Source: Panulirus ornatus
Lineage: Eukaryota; Arthropoda; Malacostraca; Decapoda; Palinuridae
Assembly: GCF_036320965.1 (NCBI RefSeq)
Contig: NC_092240.1
Coordinates: 16,894,281-16,958,280 of the forward strand
Direction: 5' to 3'
DNA length: 64,000 bases
In this document: positions 12,370 through 27,419 of the stretch, one piece after another
Position numbering within the stretch: the first letter of the stretch is position 1
Layout: every line of letters begins with the position of its first letter
Notes under the pieces: generated by a model
Told to the model about the DNA's origin: nothing
Database searches by the model: none
What the model saw: the letters and a program-made list of their open reading frames with translations, nothing else
Program-made: the position numbers and the translations under genes

Positions 12370-13940
12370 CTCACCAGCAACAGACAAAAAAATACCCAAC
12401 GATGTCAAAACGTGTGTTCCGTCTAATTCTAAAACCTCTGTCTAGATAGAAAGGTCTTGTCACATCCCCGGGAGGAGAGCCTGTCCCCGACACACTTGCC
12501 TCTGTGGGTACCCTGGGTCATAACAGACCCTCGCTACACACACACACTCGGGGCGGAACATAACAACACGACCCCAGAGAGCCTTCCAGTCCCGGGGAAC
12601 AATACGCCCGTCTTGAAATACTCCCAGAGATTTTCCCCCTCACCATCTGAGAGGTGTTGAAGCCACGGTGTACCACGAGAGAAGGCCCTCTGCTCCTGCT
12701 GAATCGTCTTCACAATGAATATCTTCAAAGCCCACACATACACTCCCTTCGCCAAAAGACGAGATATTTCAAGTCGTTTCGTCAATACAGACATAAATAC
12801 AATATCTATCGTTTCCTTTTGTCTGCTAAAGATTGTCTGTCATGATATATTATGAAGGAGAGAAGGAACATTAATTCTATCGCTGTAAAGGCCATGAGGG
12901 TATTCTACTGGACCACAGGGGACCCGACCAATCGCAGCGGGGTAACGAGGCTATAACGAGCTGATTAACGTACTAATCACCTCCTCTGGCCTAGCTCATT
13001 ACCGTCGTCCGTACCTAATTAAGCCTTGGGTCAGTCTTCTCTCGTTAGGGATACGTCTAATTCTTTGGGGACGGAGGTGCGTTTTACCAGACAATTCAAT
13101 GAAAAAAAAGAAAAATCCTCTCCGTCACTGGTAAACTTTTCTTCATACCACCCGCACTGCGCAACCAATACAAAATATTTCATAAAAGATCTATGGCCTA
13201 AATACAAGAACACAAACCCTCGGGGATTTATTGCAAATCGTTCTTTGTGGCCGCCTTCTTTGTGGTCGTTGGATCCAGGTCAGCTCTTGAACACAGAGGG
13301 CGGGGCTATGGTTGACTGGAGATCTAGTTAATCTAAAAAAAACAAAAACCTATGAGTATGGATGCCATAAACAAAAGGTGGAATGAAAGGGGTTCGCATC
13401 TCTTTCGTTCAACGTTGAACACTAATCTATCATTTCACAACCCATCCACTAGTATTGTCGTGGTGAGGGTGTTGTACTATGGAGGAAACACTCACGTCTG
13501 CCAATTCATCAATATAATCTTAGGAATATTTCTTATGCCTAAGATGGTATTGAGATTCTGAACGAGTCATTAAGTTCGAATCAGAGTTTCAGTGGAAGGC
13601 AGTTGTGATCAAGTTATTCACAGGGTACACTTCGATACCTCACTCTTGTTCATGTGCGCCAGGAGGGGCTGCATCACCTTGACCAAACCGGATGACGAGC
13701 CAATACTGGGAAGAAAAAAAGAGAAAAAAAAAAAGGAGAAAAAATTCCTGTTGAAACTTAAAGTGTTTCCTTCGTGAGAGGAGTACTGTATAAATATGTA
13801 TCTGTAATTAACTATTTGTACAGCACGGGGAGAGAGGCTTACATTGGTCGGGCCACATCTTTTGAAATTTTCTATGCCATCAAGGAGCTTATTAATTTAT
13901 ATACTGCCGGCCACTCACAGTTTCCCTGTGTGGAGGAACG

Positions 13941-13944
<4 letters not shown>
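12370..13944. other. Unannotated stretch
   Basis: Upstream of the candidate exon on the - strand. No further exon-like segment stands out; A-rich run at 13711-13745. Confidence 0.5.

Positions 13945-14028
<84 letters not shown>
13945..14028. repeat. (TG)n
   Basis: 84 bp with one ACG interruption near 13992. Confidence 0.98.
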
Positions 14029-14029
<1 letters not shown>

Positions 14030-14060
14030 TGTTATTCGATATGACAGGAAATCACAAGAC

Positions 14061-14260
14061 GGGTTCTGATGAAGTCTGCAGGGTACTGACGGGTTCTGAT
14101 GGAGTCTGTTGGGTACTGACGGGTTCTGATGAAGTCTGCAGGGTACTGACGGGTTCTGATGGAGTCTGTTGGGTACTGACAGGTTCTGATGGAGTCTGTT
14201 GGGTACTGACGGGTTCTGATGGAGTCTGTTGGGTACTGACGGGTTCTGATGGAGTCTGAC
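14061..14260. repeat. 30-bp minisatellite
   Basis: 6.7 units at exact 30-bp spacing (14061, 14091, and so on to 14241). Two variants alternate (GAAGTCTGCAGG and GGAGTCTGTTGG) before the second takes over. Confidence 0.95.
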
Positions 14261-14299
14261 TCACGGCTTGGGACCCTACAATGGTCAAAAGTGGCAGAG

Positions 14300-14470
14300 G
14301 GTCTTTGTGATTCCCTGGGGAGGGTTCAGCTGTAGGGCAGTGCCCTGGTGAGGGTCCAGCCCTGAGGCAGTGTCCTCGTGAGGGGTCCAGTCCCGAGCTA
14401 GTGTCCTTATGGAGCACGGCGCAGACACAGCGTCCTGGTGAGGACCCAGCCCTCGGAGGTTCCCGCATGT
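14300..14470. repeat. Degenerate ~34-bp repeat
   Basis: Three to four diverged units around CAGTGTCCTGGTGAGGGTCC. Confidence 0.5.
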
Positions 14471-14550
14471 ACCACACATCAGGACACCCTGGTGGCCGTA
14501 ACCTGCAACCCACATCATTGATCTGTCCCCCACTCTGTTCTTGTGGAACG

Positions 14551-14850
14551 ATTCATGCATCTCCATGATGTTCATGCATCTCCATGATGTTCTATGGATC
14601 AGTTGTCATGATAGAGGCATCGTGGTGATGGGATGACGTCCTGGTAATGGGACGATGTCCCAGGGAAAGGATAATGTCACGGTGAAAGGAAGACGTCCTA
14701 GTAATGGAAAGATGTCACGGTGATTGGGGGGAGACGCCATGGTGATGGGTGGGACGACGCCATGGTGATGTGAGGACCTCATGGTGAAGGGACGACGTCG
14801 TGGTGACTGACTGGACGTCATCATGGTGATGGGATGACGTCATGGCGATG
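14551..14850. repeat. Short ATGGTGATG-type tandem repeats
   Basis: A 22-bp duplication (CATGCATCTCCATGATGTT) followed by irregular 17-20 bp units around ATGGTGATGGGATGACGTC. Confidence 0.7.
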
Positions 14851-14968
14851 AGACATCCCAGGCCATCCCAGACCTGCGATGAACGTCGGGACCAATCAGT
14901 ACTCAAAGACCGTGAGCGACTCTTCAATGTTGTTTGGCTTTTAGTGCAGTACGACAGTGCAGTACATG

Positions 14969-17342
<2,374 letters not shown>

Positions 17343-17910
17343 AAATTCTTGTATAAATTATAGTCTTTCATATTTTTCTATATAATTCCTGTACGCATTA
17401 TAATCTCATATTTTTCCATATAATTCATGTATGAATTATAATCTCATTTTCTATATAATTCTTGTATGAATTATAACCTTTCACTTTTTTCTATATGATT
17501 CTTTTATGAAGTACATTCTGTACTTTTCTATATAATTCTTGTATGAATCATAATCTCATTTTTTATATAATTCTTGTAGGAATTATAATTTCATATCTTT
17601 CTATATACTTCTTGTAAGAATTACAATCTTTCATATTTTTCTACATCATTCTTGTATGAATTACAATCGTTTATATTTTCTATATCATTCTTGTATGCAT
17701 TATAATCTTTCATACTTTACTATTTAATTCTTGTAGGAATTACAGTCGTTTATATTTTTCTATATTATTCTTGTAAGCATTATAATCTTTCATACTTTCC
17801 TATATATTTCTTGTAGGAGTTACGATCGTTCATATTTTTCTATATCATTCTCGTATGCATTACAACCTTTCATATTTTTCTATATAATTCTTGTATGGAT
17901 TATAATCTTT
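17343..17910. repeat. AT-rich 32-40 bp minisatellite
   Basis: About 15 degenerate units around TATAATTCTTGTATGAATTA plus TAATCTTTCATATTTTTC. Late units are 39-40 bp and some early ones about 32 bp. Confidence 0.85.
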
Positions 17911-18248
17911 CAAGCTGGAGTTTCCCAGATTCCATGGTCGTGGTCTGCTCCCACCAGCTGAGCTTGAGATACGGGTCCGTCTTGTTTGTTATCTGTAGCT
18001 CATACCACCTCAGCCAAGATGAATTCCCATGCAATGTTTGGGACTGTTCCTCCCAGCTAGTACGGTCGGAGGTTCGTCTTGCCGACATTGGGCTCGTGTG
18101 TTTTAAGGACTTTCATCACGTTGTTGTTATGGCTCTTGTACCTCCAGGATATCTTTGTGGAAATCACACTGCTCTCAAATAGTCTGCCACGTCTACTGAG
18201 CGGTCCCAGGGATCTTAGATTAGGTCTTGTCTGCGATTAGATAGTGAT

Positions 18249-18350
18249 GGACCGTCCCGAATTTTCCTATGCATGGAGAGGAGACAATGCAAGCAGAACG
18301 GACCGTCAAAGATTTTCCTGTGCATGGAGAGGAGACAACGCCAGCAGAAA
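18249..18350. repeat. 51-bp tandem duplication
   Basis: Two units (starts 18249 and 18300) sharing GCATGGAGAGGAGACAA. Confidence 0.85.
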
Positions 18351-18801
18351 AGACCTTCTTTAGGGTCTGTTCTGTGTCTGTCTGTCTGCTTGTAGTGATG
18401 GATGGTGGCCAGATCTTGGGCGTTCATCCATCATGTTATATGAGCAGGCGTGGTATCCGCCGACATATATGTGCATGTTGGTTCACATGGCGAAGCCTAG
18501 CCAACACTGCGGCGGAAGGAGCGGGTGAGTGTCATGATGTAGCCAGGTCCTGCAGGTTGGCGGGAAGATGACCCTAAAACCTTCTCCTTCCCTCACAAGT
18601 CTCGTCCTCCGTCAGAACAGTCAGGAGGTTCTTGAGTTCAGTTTCTCAGAACGCATAACGCCCTCTTGACTCAGGACTCAAACCACTACTATTTGTGTGG
18701 GATTTGCGGACGCTTACTCGTACGTTATGGAGCCCGTGGCCTCAGCTTTCACACACACACATATGGTGGCTATTCGAATCTTGCTGTCAGGGTGGGCATT
18801 G

Positions 18802-18803
<2 letters not shown>

Positions 18804-18843
<40 letters not shown>
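18804..18843. repeat. (CA)n
   Basis: About 20 repeats. Confidence 0.98.
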
Positions 18844-18846
<3 letters not shown>

Positions 18847-19369
18847 AATCATTTCTACAATCTTTGTATTACGTTTTCATAATGTAATGAGAGAAGCTGA
18901 AATTCTTTTATGAATCACAGACTGATCATAAAAAATATCTTACCATAAAATGAACGGAAGTACTTAAAAGTCATCAATTTTCCCGGCTAATTAGCCATTA
19001 AGGTTGAAAAGTGGACTTCCGAAAGTAGTTCCCAAAACCAATTAAAACTAAAGCGTGTGTGAACAAAAATGAATAATTGCCTCAGTAATGGGGGAAACTC
19101 TGGCCGACGGGAGGCGCTTGTAATTACCTACAATAATATTGGCAGGAGAAATGATGAGGAAGGAGATTATGAGGAGGTCTCGGAGGAAGTACGGCAATAG
19201 TTCCAGAGTCTGCAGCGTGTGTGTCACAAGGTTGTCTGCGGGAGACTGTTCCACGTCTTCGTACAAAGCCGTTCCTCAGTTCCCTCAGCAGCATGAGGCT
19301 TACGATCCTTGAGCACAGAGTTACGTCACTCCCCCCCTCCTTCCCTCCGAAGCACGATGGTACTACCTT

Positions 19370-19505
19370 TGAATATGACGTTAACGACCCTTGAAACATG
19401 ATGATGCCTTGAAGGTCACGCCACCACGCTCAGGGGTCATATACCACCTTAGGCAAGGGTCATATCGTCGTGGTCAAGGGTTGTACCGTCATGCTCAAAG
19501 GGTTT
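19370..19505. repeat. Isolated 'TACGACCC' family segment
   Basis: Contains a forward unit (ACGACCCTTGAAACATGATG) and then, after about 65 bp, inverted units (AAGGGTCATATCGTCGTGG, AAGGGTTGTACCGTCATGC). No tandem expansion here. Confidence 0.5.
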
Positions 19506-20048
19506 AAGATCCAGCCAGTGCATGAAAAAAAAAGTAGTTAAGATGCAAATTGTACTGAGGAACCAGGAGAGTTACAAACAAGACTTGTGTTTACCCTGCA
19601 ACAGTACAATGACATTATAACTTGACAAGTTCTCACTTGGCTCCAGCTTTACAGAGGGAGACGCATGACAACTATAAATCAACACGAGAAACTCGGTCAC
19701 CACGAAGGCAAAGACACACAGCAAAATGTTTCACTCCTCAAACACGGAACATGAAACACTTGTGAGTAAGTTATCTCAAAGCAAAATGACGGTGCTTATC
19801 TTTCCTCGATTAATTACAAGCAGGAATAACATAATCATCCACAGGCAAAGACACCCAATTACCTGACCTCCCCCAGTACAAAGTTTTGTGTTGGCTGAGA
19901 CAAGACGCTTCAAGCAACGACCTAGTGATCATCTCCACACTCGTGCTGGGTACTCCACCACTGGCAGTGTTAGGGAGTGAGGGCCTTCCGTCCCTCACCG
20001 CTGCTGACTGTCAGCGAGCGAGACATCTGTTGTAAAACAACTTCACTC

Positions 20049-20413
20049 ACGTGTGTGGTACAGAGACAAAGAGGCTGAATCAAACCTGTGGACCAACTCT
20101 GACGTGTGTGGCACAGAGAGCAGAGGCTTCATAAAGCCTGTGGACCAGCATTAACGTGTGTGGTACAGAGACAAAGAGGCTGGATCAAGCCTGTGGACCA
20201 ACACTGACGTGTGTGGCACAGAGAGCAGAGGCTTGATCGAGCCTTTGGACCAATACTGACGTGTGTGGCACAGAGAGCAGAGGCTTGATAAAGCCTGTGG
20301 ACCAACAATGACGTGTGCGGCACAGAGAGCAGAGGCTTGATAAAGCCTGTGGACCAACAATGACGTGTGTGGCACAGAGAGCAGAGGCTTGATAAAGCCT
20401 GTGGACCAACACT
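20049..20413. repeat. 52-bp minisatellite
   Basis: Seven units (20049, 20102, 20153, 20207, 20259, 20311, 20363) of ACGTGTGTGGCACAGAGAGC... The last three are nearly identical. It gives a false 131-codon frame on the - strand. Confidence 0.95.
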
Positions 20414-20866
20414 CACCTTCAAGGTCGGTCTGCCGGCTGCAGTGTCAGGGATCAAACGTAGGTCCCACGGGAGCCGGGACTGGCGGAGGGATGGCATGTG
20501 AGGGAAGGGATCAAGGGTTTCCAATGATCATCCAGTACCTCCCTCCTGGTGGCGGGCACCTTACTCCTCCAGGGAAAAACCAAGCCGACCGTCCATCCAT
20601 TACGGGAGTCCAGCAACGCTTGAGACTCAAGCAACGGTTCTCGCCTCACCCGGTCGCCTCCTCACCAGTTGCTGCTCCCTCCCTCACTCCCTCCAGCTCC
20701 CCCCGAGGCTCGCATGCGGCCAACACAAATATTGAAACTTGCGTCAAACTTGGACCGTCCAAACACGTGGGACTGTGGCAGATTAGAGGAAAGTATTACC
20801 GAAATTCAACATAAGGTTCTATGCGGGTTGCTTTCCTTGACGTTACAAGTTTTATTCCCCGGGACG

Positions 20867-20895
20867 CTCTCTCTCTCTCTCTCTCTCTCTCGCTC

Positions 20896-20960
<65 letters not shown>
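20867..20960. repeat. (CT)n
   Basis: 94 bp with two CTCG interruptions. Confidence 0.98.
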
Positions 20961-20964
<4 letters not shown>

Positions 20965-21302
20965 ACGTCTTGCAGCAGCGCGTCTGCCTCGTGCAGGCCT
21001 CCCAGCACCGATATCTTTTCCCTACACTGGCTTTGATTATGACATGAAACCAAACACTCGTCACTCTTGACAACATCTTCGCGGATGCGTACGTGATGAA
21101 GAGCATCATACCAAGTGATATGCAGTTTTACTTTCGCCGACATTGACTTGGGATCGACCATTTATGTTGTATCCAGGCATCAGCTTGTACAGGGACCAAT
21201 TCTCCTAAACAAATATAATCTATTTTCCTTGTTACCGCTAATGATCGTGAACCAGTCTATGCGCCAGGCTGGGAACCTTACACTCAGAGGAAGAACCAAA
21301 GG

Positions 21303-21306
<4 letters not shown>

Positions 21307-21384
<78 letters not shown>
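21307..21384. repeat. (GA)n
   Basis: 78 bp, pure. Confidence 0.98.
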
Positions 21385-21387
<3 letters not shown>

Positions 21388-21973
21388 AGAAAGGAGGATT
21401 CTTGATCAAGACCTCGTGGAGGTTGGGCGCGGACCCGGCTGTACCTCCTCTGCCAACTTTTACCTCCCCTGTAGTTTCTGAGCGGAAGTTGCCCAAACTT
21501 CATGTGAGGCTCATATCATCCTACTGTTCGTTCCTGCCCAGTCCCTCCTGTCCAGCTGCTCTCTGTCCCACGAACCACACCGTCAGAGGAGGGTGGAGAA
21601 AAAAGAAAGAAAAAAAAACGCGATGTCGGCTCAAGACGACCAAACACATATCATGTCAATGGGATTTCAGTCTTTTAATTCTACCTTCTCACGATGTCTG
21701 CATAAACCACTCGGTGTTTCCCTGCGTCCGACAATGTGGTAAAGAAATGCAAAAATGCCGATGAAGACGCTCTTAGTTACCTTCACTAATCCACATCATG
21801 GACTACTACTTTAAATGTCAGTACAAAAAATAAAAGAAAAAGCCACAGGTTAGAGCAGACTAGTGGCAAGGAGTGAGAAAAGCTTCAATCAAATTTTGCC
21901 ACTACAAAATCATTAGGTTCCTAAATAATGGAAACAAATGCATTTTCACAGCAAAGAAAAAGTATTCCTGTTT

Positions 21974-21975
<2 letters not shown>

Positions 21976-22035
<60 letters not shown>
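21976..22035. repeat. (GA)n
   Basis: 60 bp, pure. Confidence 0.98.
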
Positions 22036-22038
<3 letters not shown>

Positions 22039-24839
22039 TTCAAGCAAAATCGTATTATACAAACCAGATTTATCACTTAAGTCTTCCGCCCACAGTGCTA
22101 CTGCCTCGGATCTAAGCTGAACAGTCTCTCTCTTCCAAAACCCCTTCCGTATTTCGGCTCTTCTGGAAGGCCAACTAAAGTAACTGATACAGTGTTAGAT
22201 CATCCTCCAATTCCATTCCCCAGTGCCCGTCAGGCAGATGTACTGTTTATTGTTTACGCTCATTTGCAAGTCCGTCAATCTACATAAATTTCAGCGTCCC
22301 CCTCCCAAAGCCTATCCTCTTTCGACAAAGTGACGTAATAATGTTACGTCAGACTACGAATACTGTAAATGACATCGCCATATACAAAGTAACGGTTACC
22401 AAAGAGCTTGTAAAAGCCCGAACAATATATCAACTGTTTTCAATGTACCTTCCGTTACGGGGGAAGGAACCAACGAGGAGAACCCAAGCCTCGCCCAACC
22501 ATAGAAAACGTAGGTCATGGATGTAGCCTACCTCGACCAGTGGAAAAAAAAAAAAAAAAATAGCAGAGACCCTGACTTACAGCGTCCTCCTACTAAGATG
22601 GCTAGAGGAAGGTAGTGACTTGTCAGGAGGCAGGCTAGAGCCTCGGGGACCAGTTGGATACCCCTACATAATGAACCAGAGGTTAGGACAGTCTGTAATA
22701 TAACACCTCTGAGTATGACGGTACCTCCACTGAGTGTAAAGGATTGAGCGCTGACCTGTTCACTGCTGGTCCTGACTTTTCTGCATTCTAGTTTACCTTT
22801 CCTTCTCTCGGTCAGTCAACAGTTTACCTCTTGGTACTACAGATTGTCCTCTCTGTTAGTGTGTGTTTCCCTCCTCAATCTGAGATTCTGGAACTCTGTG
22901 ACTCAGCTGATAATCTACTTCTTTCCCCTAAACAGCCTCTCTTTTTTTCCCCTCAGAATTCACGAACCAGGTTTATCACTGTTGGGAGGAGGGCAAGAAA
23001 GCTACTGCTGTTGGTAGTGGTCACTTGGTCCAAGCCTAGTCACCTGGAGTACTGAAGTGTAACATCCTGCTTGCTGGTTCTTTTTCTTATCAGGAGAGAG
23101 AGATGGATGAACCCAAACAGGGGCAAAAATGTCACCTCGTCTGGCAAGCGGTGGTGACCAGTCAACGAGGACCCACGGCATAAGTAATCAAAAAATAGGA
23201 ATACGCTCGAGAATACAACCAATAAATCTCACCTTCCTCGGTGTTGCAACCAATAATAATCCCATCATCTTCCTGAAGTTAATCTAACTGCTGTAGCGTC
23301 ACCCATGGTCATCAGTATCAGTACTGATAGTCACAGATGAAAATAATATCCACACGATTTTTTAATGTATTCAAAATAAGCAACAAAAGTTACTTGTTTA
23401 AATGAAAAACCCTACATTCAGAGTTCCTTTAGCAAAATGCCTATTTCCATAATATTCAGATATACAAGTGGAAACCCATCCATCATATTTAATTCTACTT
23501 TCTGTAAATTCAATGATCTATACTTGTGCCTGCGTTCTGCAATCTATTGTACCTAGGTTCTGCAGTCTATTAATCCACATCTGAGAGATACACGTTGCTA
23601 TGAACAATACTATTGTGTTATTATCACATCTGTATCTATCTTATGTGTTAACAGTACACATGCATTATCACACATGCTTTTGTCTTGAATATAGAGTATT
23701 AGAATCTTAATAAGATAATCTAGATACAAAAAAAAAGAGAATGTATTCTTACATATTGTGAATGACAAAAAAAATTTCTCATTCCCTACACATCTCTCAC
23801 GTACTGTTAACATTACTTCCCAAATTCAATTTTCTTAAATCATGGGTTGATCAAGGTTATTCATTATTATCTATAGCAAACCCCCTTTTTTTTTTCATAC
23901 ATCTGTGGCTGAAAAATTCATATTTTGCATCTTTCTCCAGAGAAACGGTAAATACATATTTTGCACTTTTGATCAGCAACTTGGATAAAAAGACATCAAA
24001 TATCTTTGGTTTTCAACAGATGGAAATTTCAGCATAATCTTTTTTTCTAAAGCTTGCAAAAGCCTACAATGCAACATAATAGAACGTTGGTGATACAAAT
24101 AATAAACACTTTTAATCAGTATATACAGAGTTGCAAACTTTCATTTCACCGTAAATAGAAGGGATTCTTGTCGCCTGCAGTGTAATACAGCCACAATATG
24201 TGGAAATATTGTTTCTGGGGAAAAAAAAAAAAACACGTCTGTAAAACACGTCTTTACTAACTTTTAAGTCTAGTGAGAATTTTTTTCATGAAGTTATGAG
24301 CCAGCTTAAGTTCCAGGTCAGACCTTTTTATAAGCGGCATTTAACTCAGTCAAAATTCAGATTATAGACACGGGTCTTGATGCCATTCCTATCCTCTATA
24401 TGCTTGAAACAACCGTATAAAGTATAGGGTCAGATCAAATGAGTGTGCGCTATATCAAGCTATAACTCCACGCAGCGCTCTCACTCTTGGCATAGAACTC
24501 CAGGCATGAGACGGACTGACGAAGTATTAATTTCCTAGACTATATAACTCCTGATAAACGGAGGGAGGACGAACGAAGTTACGCCCCAGTGTTGGCTACG
24601 CTATGCAGAAGACGTCAAAAAACCAAATTAATCCCTCGCAACCATAAAATCTCACTTTTAAGTTAAGCAGGCAACACCAAAATTCAATTAATCCTTCACA
24701 GTTTAAAATCGCAATGATAAAAGTTTAACATAAATATCGGTGGCTTTGTGGTCGATGTATTTCCATTTCACGTTTCTCTCGGGGGCGAACACTATGTTCC
24801 TGTTGACTGGGCTGATGCAACCCATTCTATGAATATTTT
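22036..24839. other. AT-rich unannotated stretch
   Basis: No tandem repeats of note; A runs at 22545 and 24220. The quietest part of the window. Could be intron or old repeat DNA. Confidence 0.6.
22700..22745. repeat. Single 'TACGACCC'-like unit
   Basis: CTGAGTATGACGGTACCTCC followed by CACTGAGTG: one or two units of the dispersed family. Confidence 0.35.
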
Positions 24840-25060
24840 CAAAAAAAAAAAAAAAATCATGAATTCGTTTTCCATGCACATATCTACCACAGCGGAAATG
24901 TGAAATATAAATACAATGATACTACTATTACATTTGTTATTAAAGTCTCCCGTAATAATGAGTTTTCTGATTGATGACATATTTGTGGCGGTGATCATAT
25001 TTTGTAACAATTTCACGTCACTACGTTAATGTCATATTTCTGTGTACTCTATATAACCAA
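24840..25060 (-). mobile_element. LINE endonuclease scrap
   Basis: The - strand reads VKLLQNMITATNMSSIRKLIITGDFNNKC, where 'LIITGDFN' is the hallmark of APE-type endonuclease domains of non-LTR elements, preceded at the usual distance by 'LL..MI'. It then runs into MCMENEFM and a poly-A interruption. Only about 60 residues are recognisable. It could not belong to LINE C, because on this strand the endonuclease should lie at higher coordinates than RT. Confidence 0.5.
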
Positions 25061-27419
25061 GTAAAATATTCATGTCGTCAGACGTCCCTCTTTTCCCACT
25101 TCCCTAACATCACTACATACATGTTTAACTAATATCGAATTATCCATCCCTTACTGTTTTAAACTTTTATATCTAATATGAACGTTCAGTTCCACGAAGG
25201 ACTGATATGTGGATACAAATACTATAATGCATCAATAAAACCCTAAAGGAATATTCCAATTACAAATGGAAGCCTAGGTAGCGTCATGAAGTTTGAGGGC
25301 TGATTATGAAGACGGTAATTGTATGCATGTATAGCTACTTTGTCTAGCGGATATTTCAATTTGAAAAGTTCCTTTAACCGAAGCAAAACTTTGAAATTGA
25401 TCATGAATTTCTATCCAGTTGATACGTTTTACTAAAAATCCAATTTTACTCATGGCGCTTTACAAGGAGGAATCGGTTTTCCTGAATCATTTTCTTTAAT
25501 AGCACCAATTTAAACTTTAGTCACTGATTTCACTTGGTACGCTCATATGAGCAGTCTGAGTGTGGATTCTTACGGCCATCACTTTCATCAATAAGTATAC
25601 TTTCGCTCTTTAAATTCAAGCTGATGATGTCAATCTGAGATGTATTAGTCAATTAATAATTTCGTTTCTAAACAAACAATTTCCATACTTCACCTCTCTA
25701 TTTGTACATAAAATTGATTTATCTTCCTTGTTGCTGTTGCCTTATCTTGTGCTTTCATACCTAGTTAAGAGACCTTTAACGCTATATCATCATCATTGTT
25801 TTTCTATAATTTCTACCATCTTTGGTGTCATTCATTCTATTACAAGCTGTATCCATGACAGCTTCAGATGTGGTAATGAAACATTTTTCTCCCGTAATCT
25901 CAATCCATTTAGTATGTGCCTCTCTAATGTGTCAATATTCTACACTTCCTTCACTCACATTATTTTTCTTCTTTTGATCCCCTTTTCCATTATTTTTCTT
26001 CTTTTGATCCCCTTTGCCATTATTTTTCTTCTTCTGATCCCCTTTTCCATTATTTTTCTTCTTTTGATCCCCTTTTCCATTATCTTTCTTCTTTTGATCC
26101 CCTTTTTACATTATCTTTCTTCTTTTGATCCCCTTTTTCCATTATTTTCAACATCACATCGCTCCTCGTATTCATTATTTGGTTTTGCCTGCTTCATTTT
26201 CACGCATATTTCTACTTCCACATTTATCATGTACTAGTGGGGAATCGGTTTTATCGAAAGCATTTATCCTGTCAACTGTTTTGTACTGAATTTACGACAG
26301 GATCAGCATCCACATTAAAAGTATCTTTTCGTAAGCTCATGAAACACGAACACTGTAATAATCCTGTTGTTATCAATGAAGGTACATGCCTCACTGTAGC
26401 ATATTCACGTAAGCATTTGACAAAAGTGGCCAATTTTCATCCTGCTAGTGGTGATATATTACGTCATTTATCATGTCGACCGTGACGCTCCTTCGAGAAC
26501 ATCCTAGCCGCTACTCTGTTGTTTCTCAGTTGCTGGAGAATAACGATCTCTTCTTCCCTCGTACTCAAAGTATTGAGAGTTACATCACAAGCTAAATCGT
26601 CATCGGGTACACGAGAAAATGAAAGGCAGGCAGAATAATTCCCCTTCGAGAGGGATGCGTGGTTGGGTGAGGCCAATTTGGTGCGTCAGCAGGGACAGGC
26701 GCCGCCTCCGTGTACCCGAAGACTATAACCGACTTTGTACCTGACGCCATAATTCACCAACCCACATATCTAGTCTCTAGATATGGAGGTGTATTAGGAT
26801 GTGGCCGTCTGTATCACAAAGACCCGTGGCAGCCAGAGACCTGACGAACCTAACAACAATAACAACAACAGTCTCGAAACTCCACAACAAACTATTATTC
26901 GTTCTTTTTTTTTTTCTTTTCCTCCCTCGTCATCTGCAGATGGAGTGCCACAGACTACACAAAAGTTCCCCCCGCGCCTGGAGACTTCAAATTTGTTGGG
27001 GTTGTCTCGTGTCCACTACCCGGACGTCCGGCTCGGGAGCTACAAGGGAATCCAATCACTTTTTTTACTTACTCTCCACCAGTCACACATTAAGTCCGCC
27101 AGCCACCCTCATCTTACCACCAATCACTCTCGCTACACCTCTCACTCATTTGTCATGCGATAATATCTCCTACCAGATCCACTAGTCACCCACAGTATCT
27201 CCTGTTCCCGGCCATTGTACTACCACAGGGACTGGTCCATATGGCTGGTCGCCGACCAACTAATAACAGAAGTTGGAACGTGACGAGAGTTCGCTCCGCA
27301 CCCACAGCCTACCAGACTCTCTCTCTCTGACTCATTTCCCTTGTTGCTCTCACCTCTTTCGCTGTCCTTCTCTGGATTTTCTCCATTACTTTTTCGTTGC
27401 TTCTTTAGTGCGGTGATCA
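25061..27419. other. AT-rich unannotated stretch
   Basis: Only the 30-bp array at 25959-26150 stands out. Confidence 0.6.
25959..26150. repeat. 30-bp minisatellite
   Basis: About 6.5 pyrimidine-rich units (ATTATTTTTCTTCTTTTGAT + CCCCTTTTCC) at 30-bp steps. The repeated peptide frame over it is an artefact. Confidence 0.95.

Larger units (their letters stand above)
17911..20048. other. Unannotated stretch
   Basis: Contains the 51-bp duplication, (CA)n and the 'TACGACCC' segment. A tryptophan-rich 62-codon frame on - (17900-18088) is not recognised. Confidence 0.5.
20414..21975. other. Unannotated stretch
   Basis: Besides the CT and GA arrays nothing recognised. Confidence 0.6.

Noticed and set aside
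14061..14260. Regular 30-bp repeats that could suggest a CRISPR array
   Set aside because: Units are contiguous with no unique spacers, and the DNA is eukaryotic.
17900..18088. 62-codon - frame rich in Trp (WLRWYELQITN, LSWWEQ)
   Set aside because: Looks protein-like but I recognise no family and see no convincing splice sites; chance cannot be excluded.
20129..20524. 131-codon frame with repeated CHTR..WSTGF segments
   Set aside because: Translation of the 52-bp minisatellite.
25959..26150. 30-bp repeats with a hydrophobic repeated peptide
   Set aside because: Contiguous pyrimidine-rich minisatellite; no spacer or coding signal.
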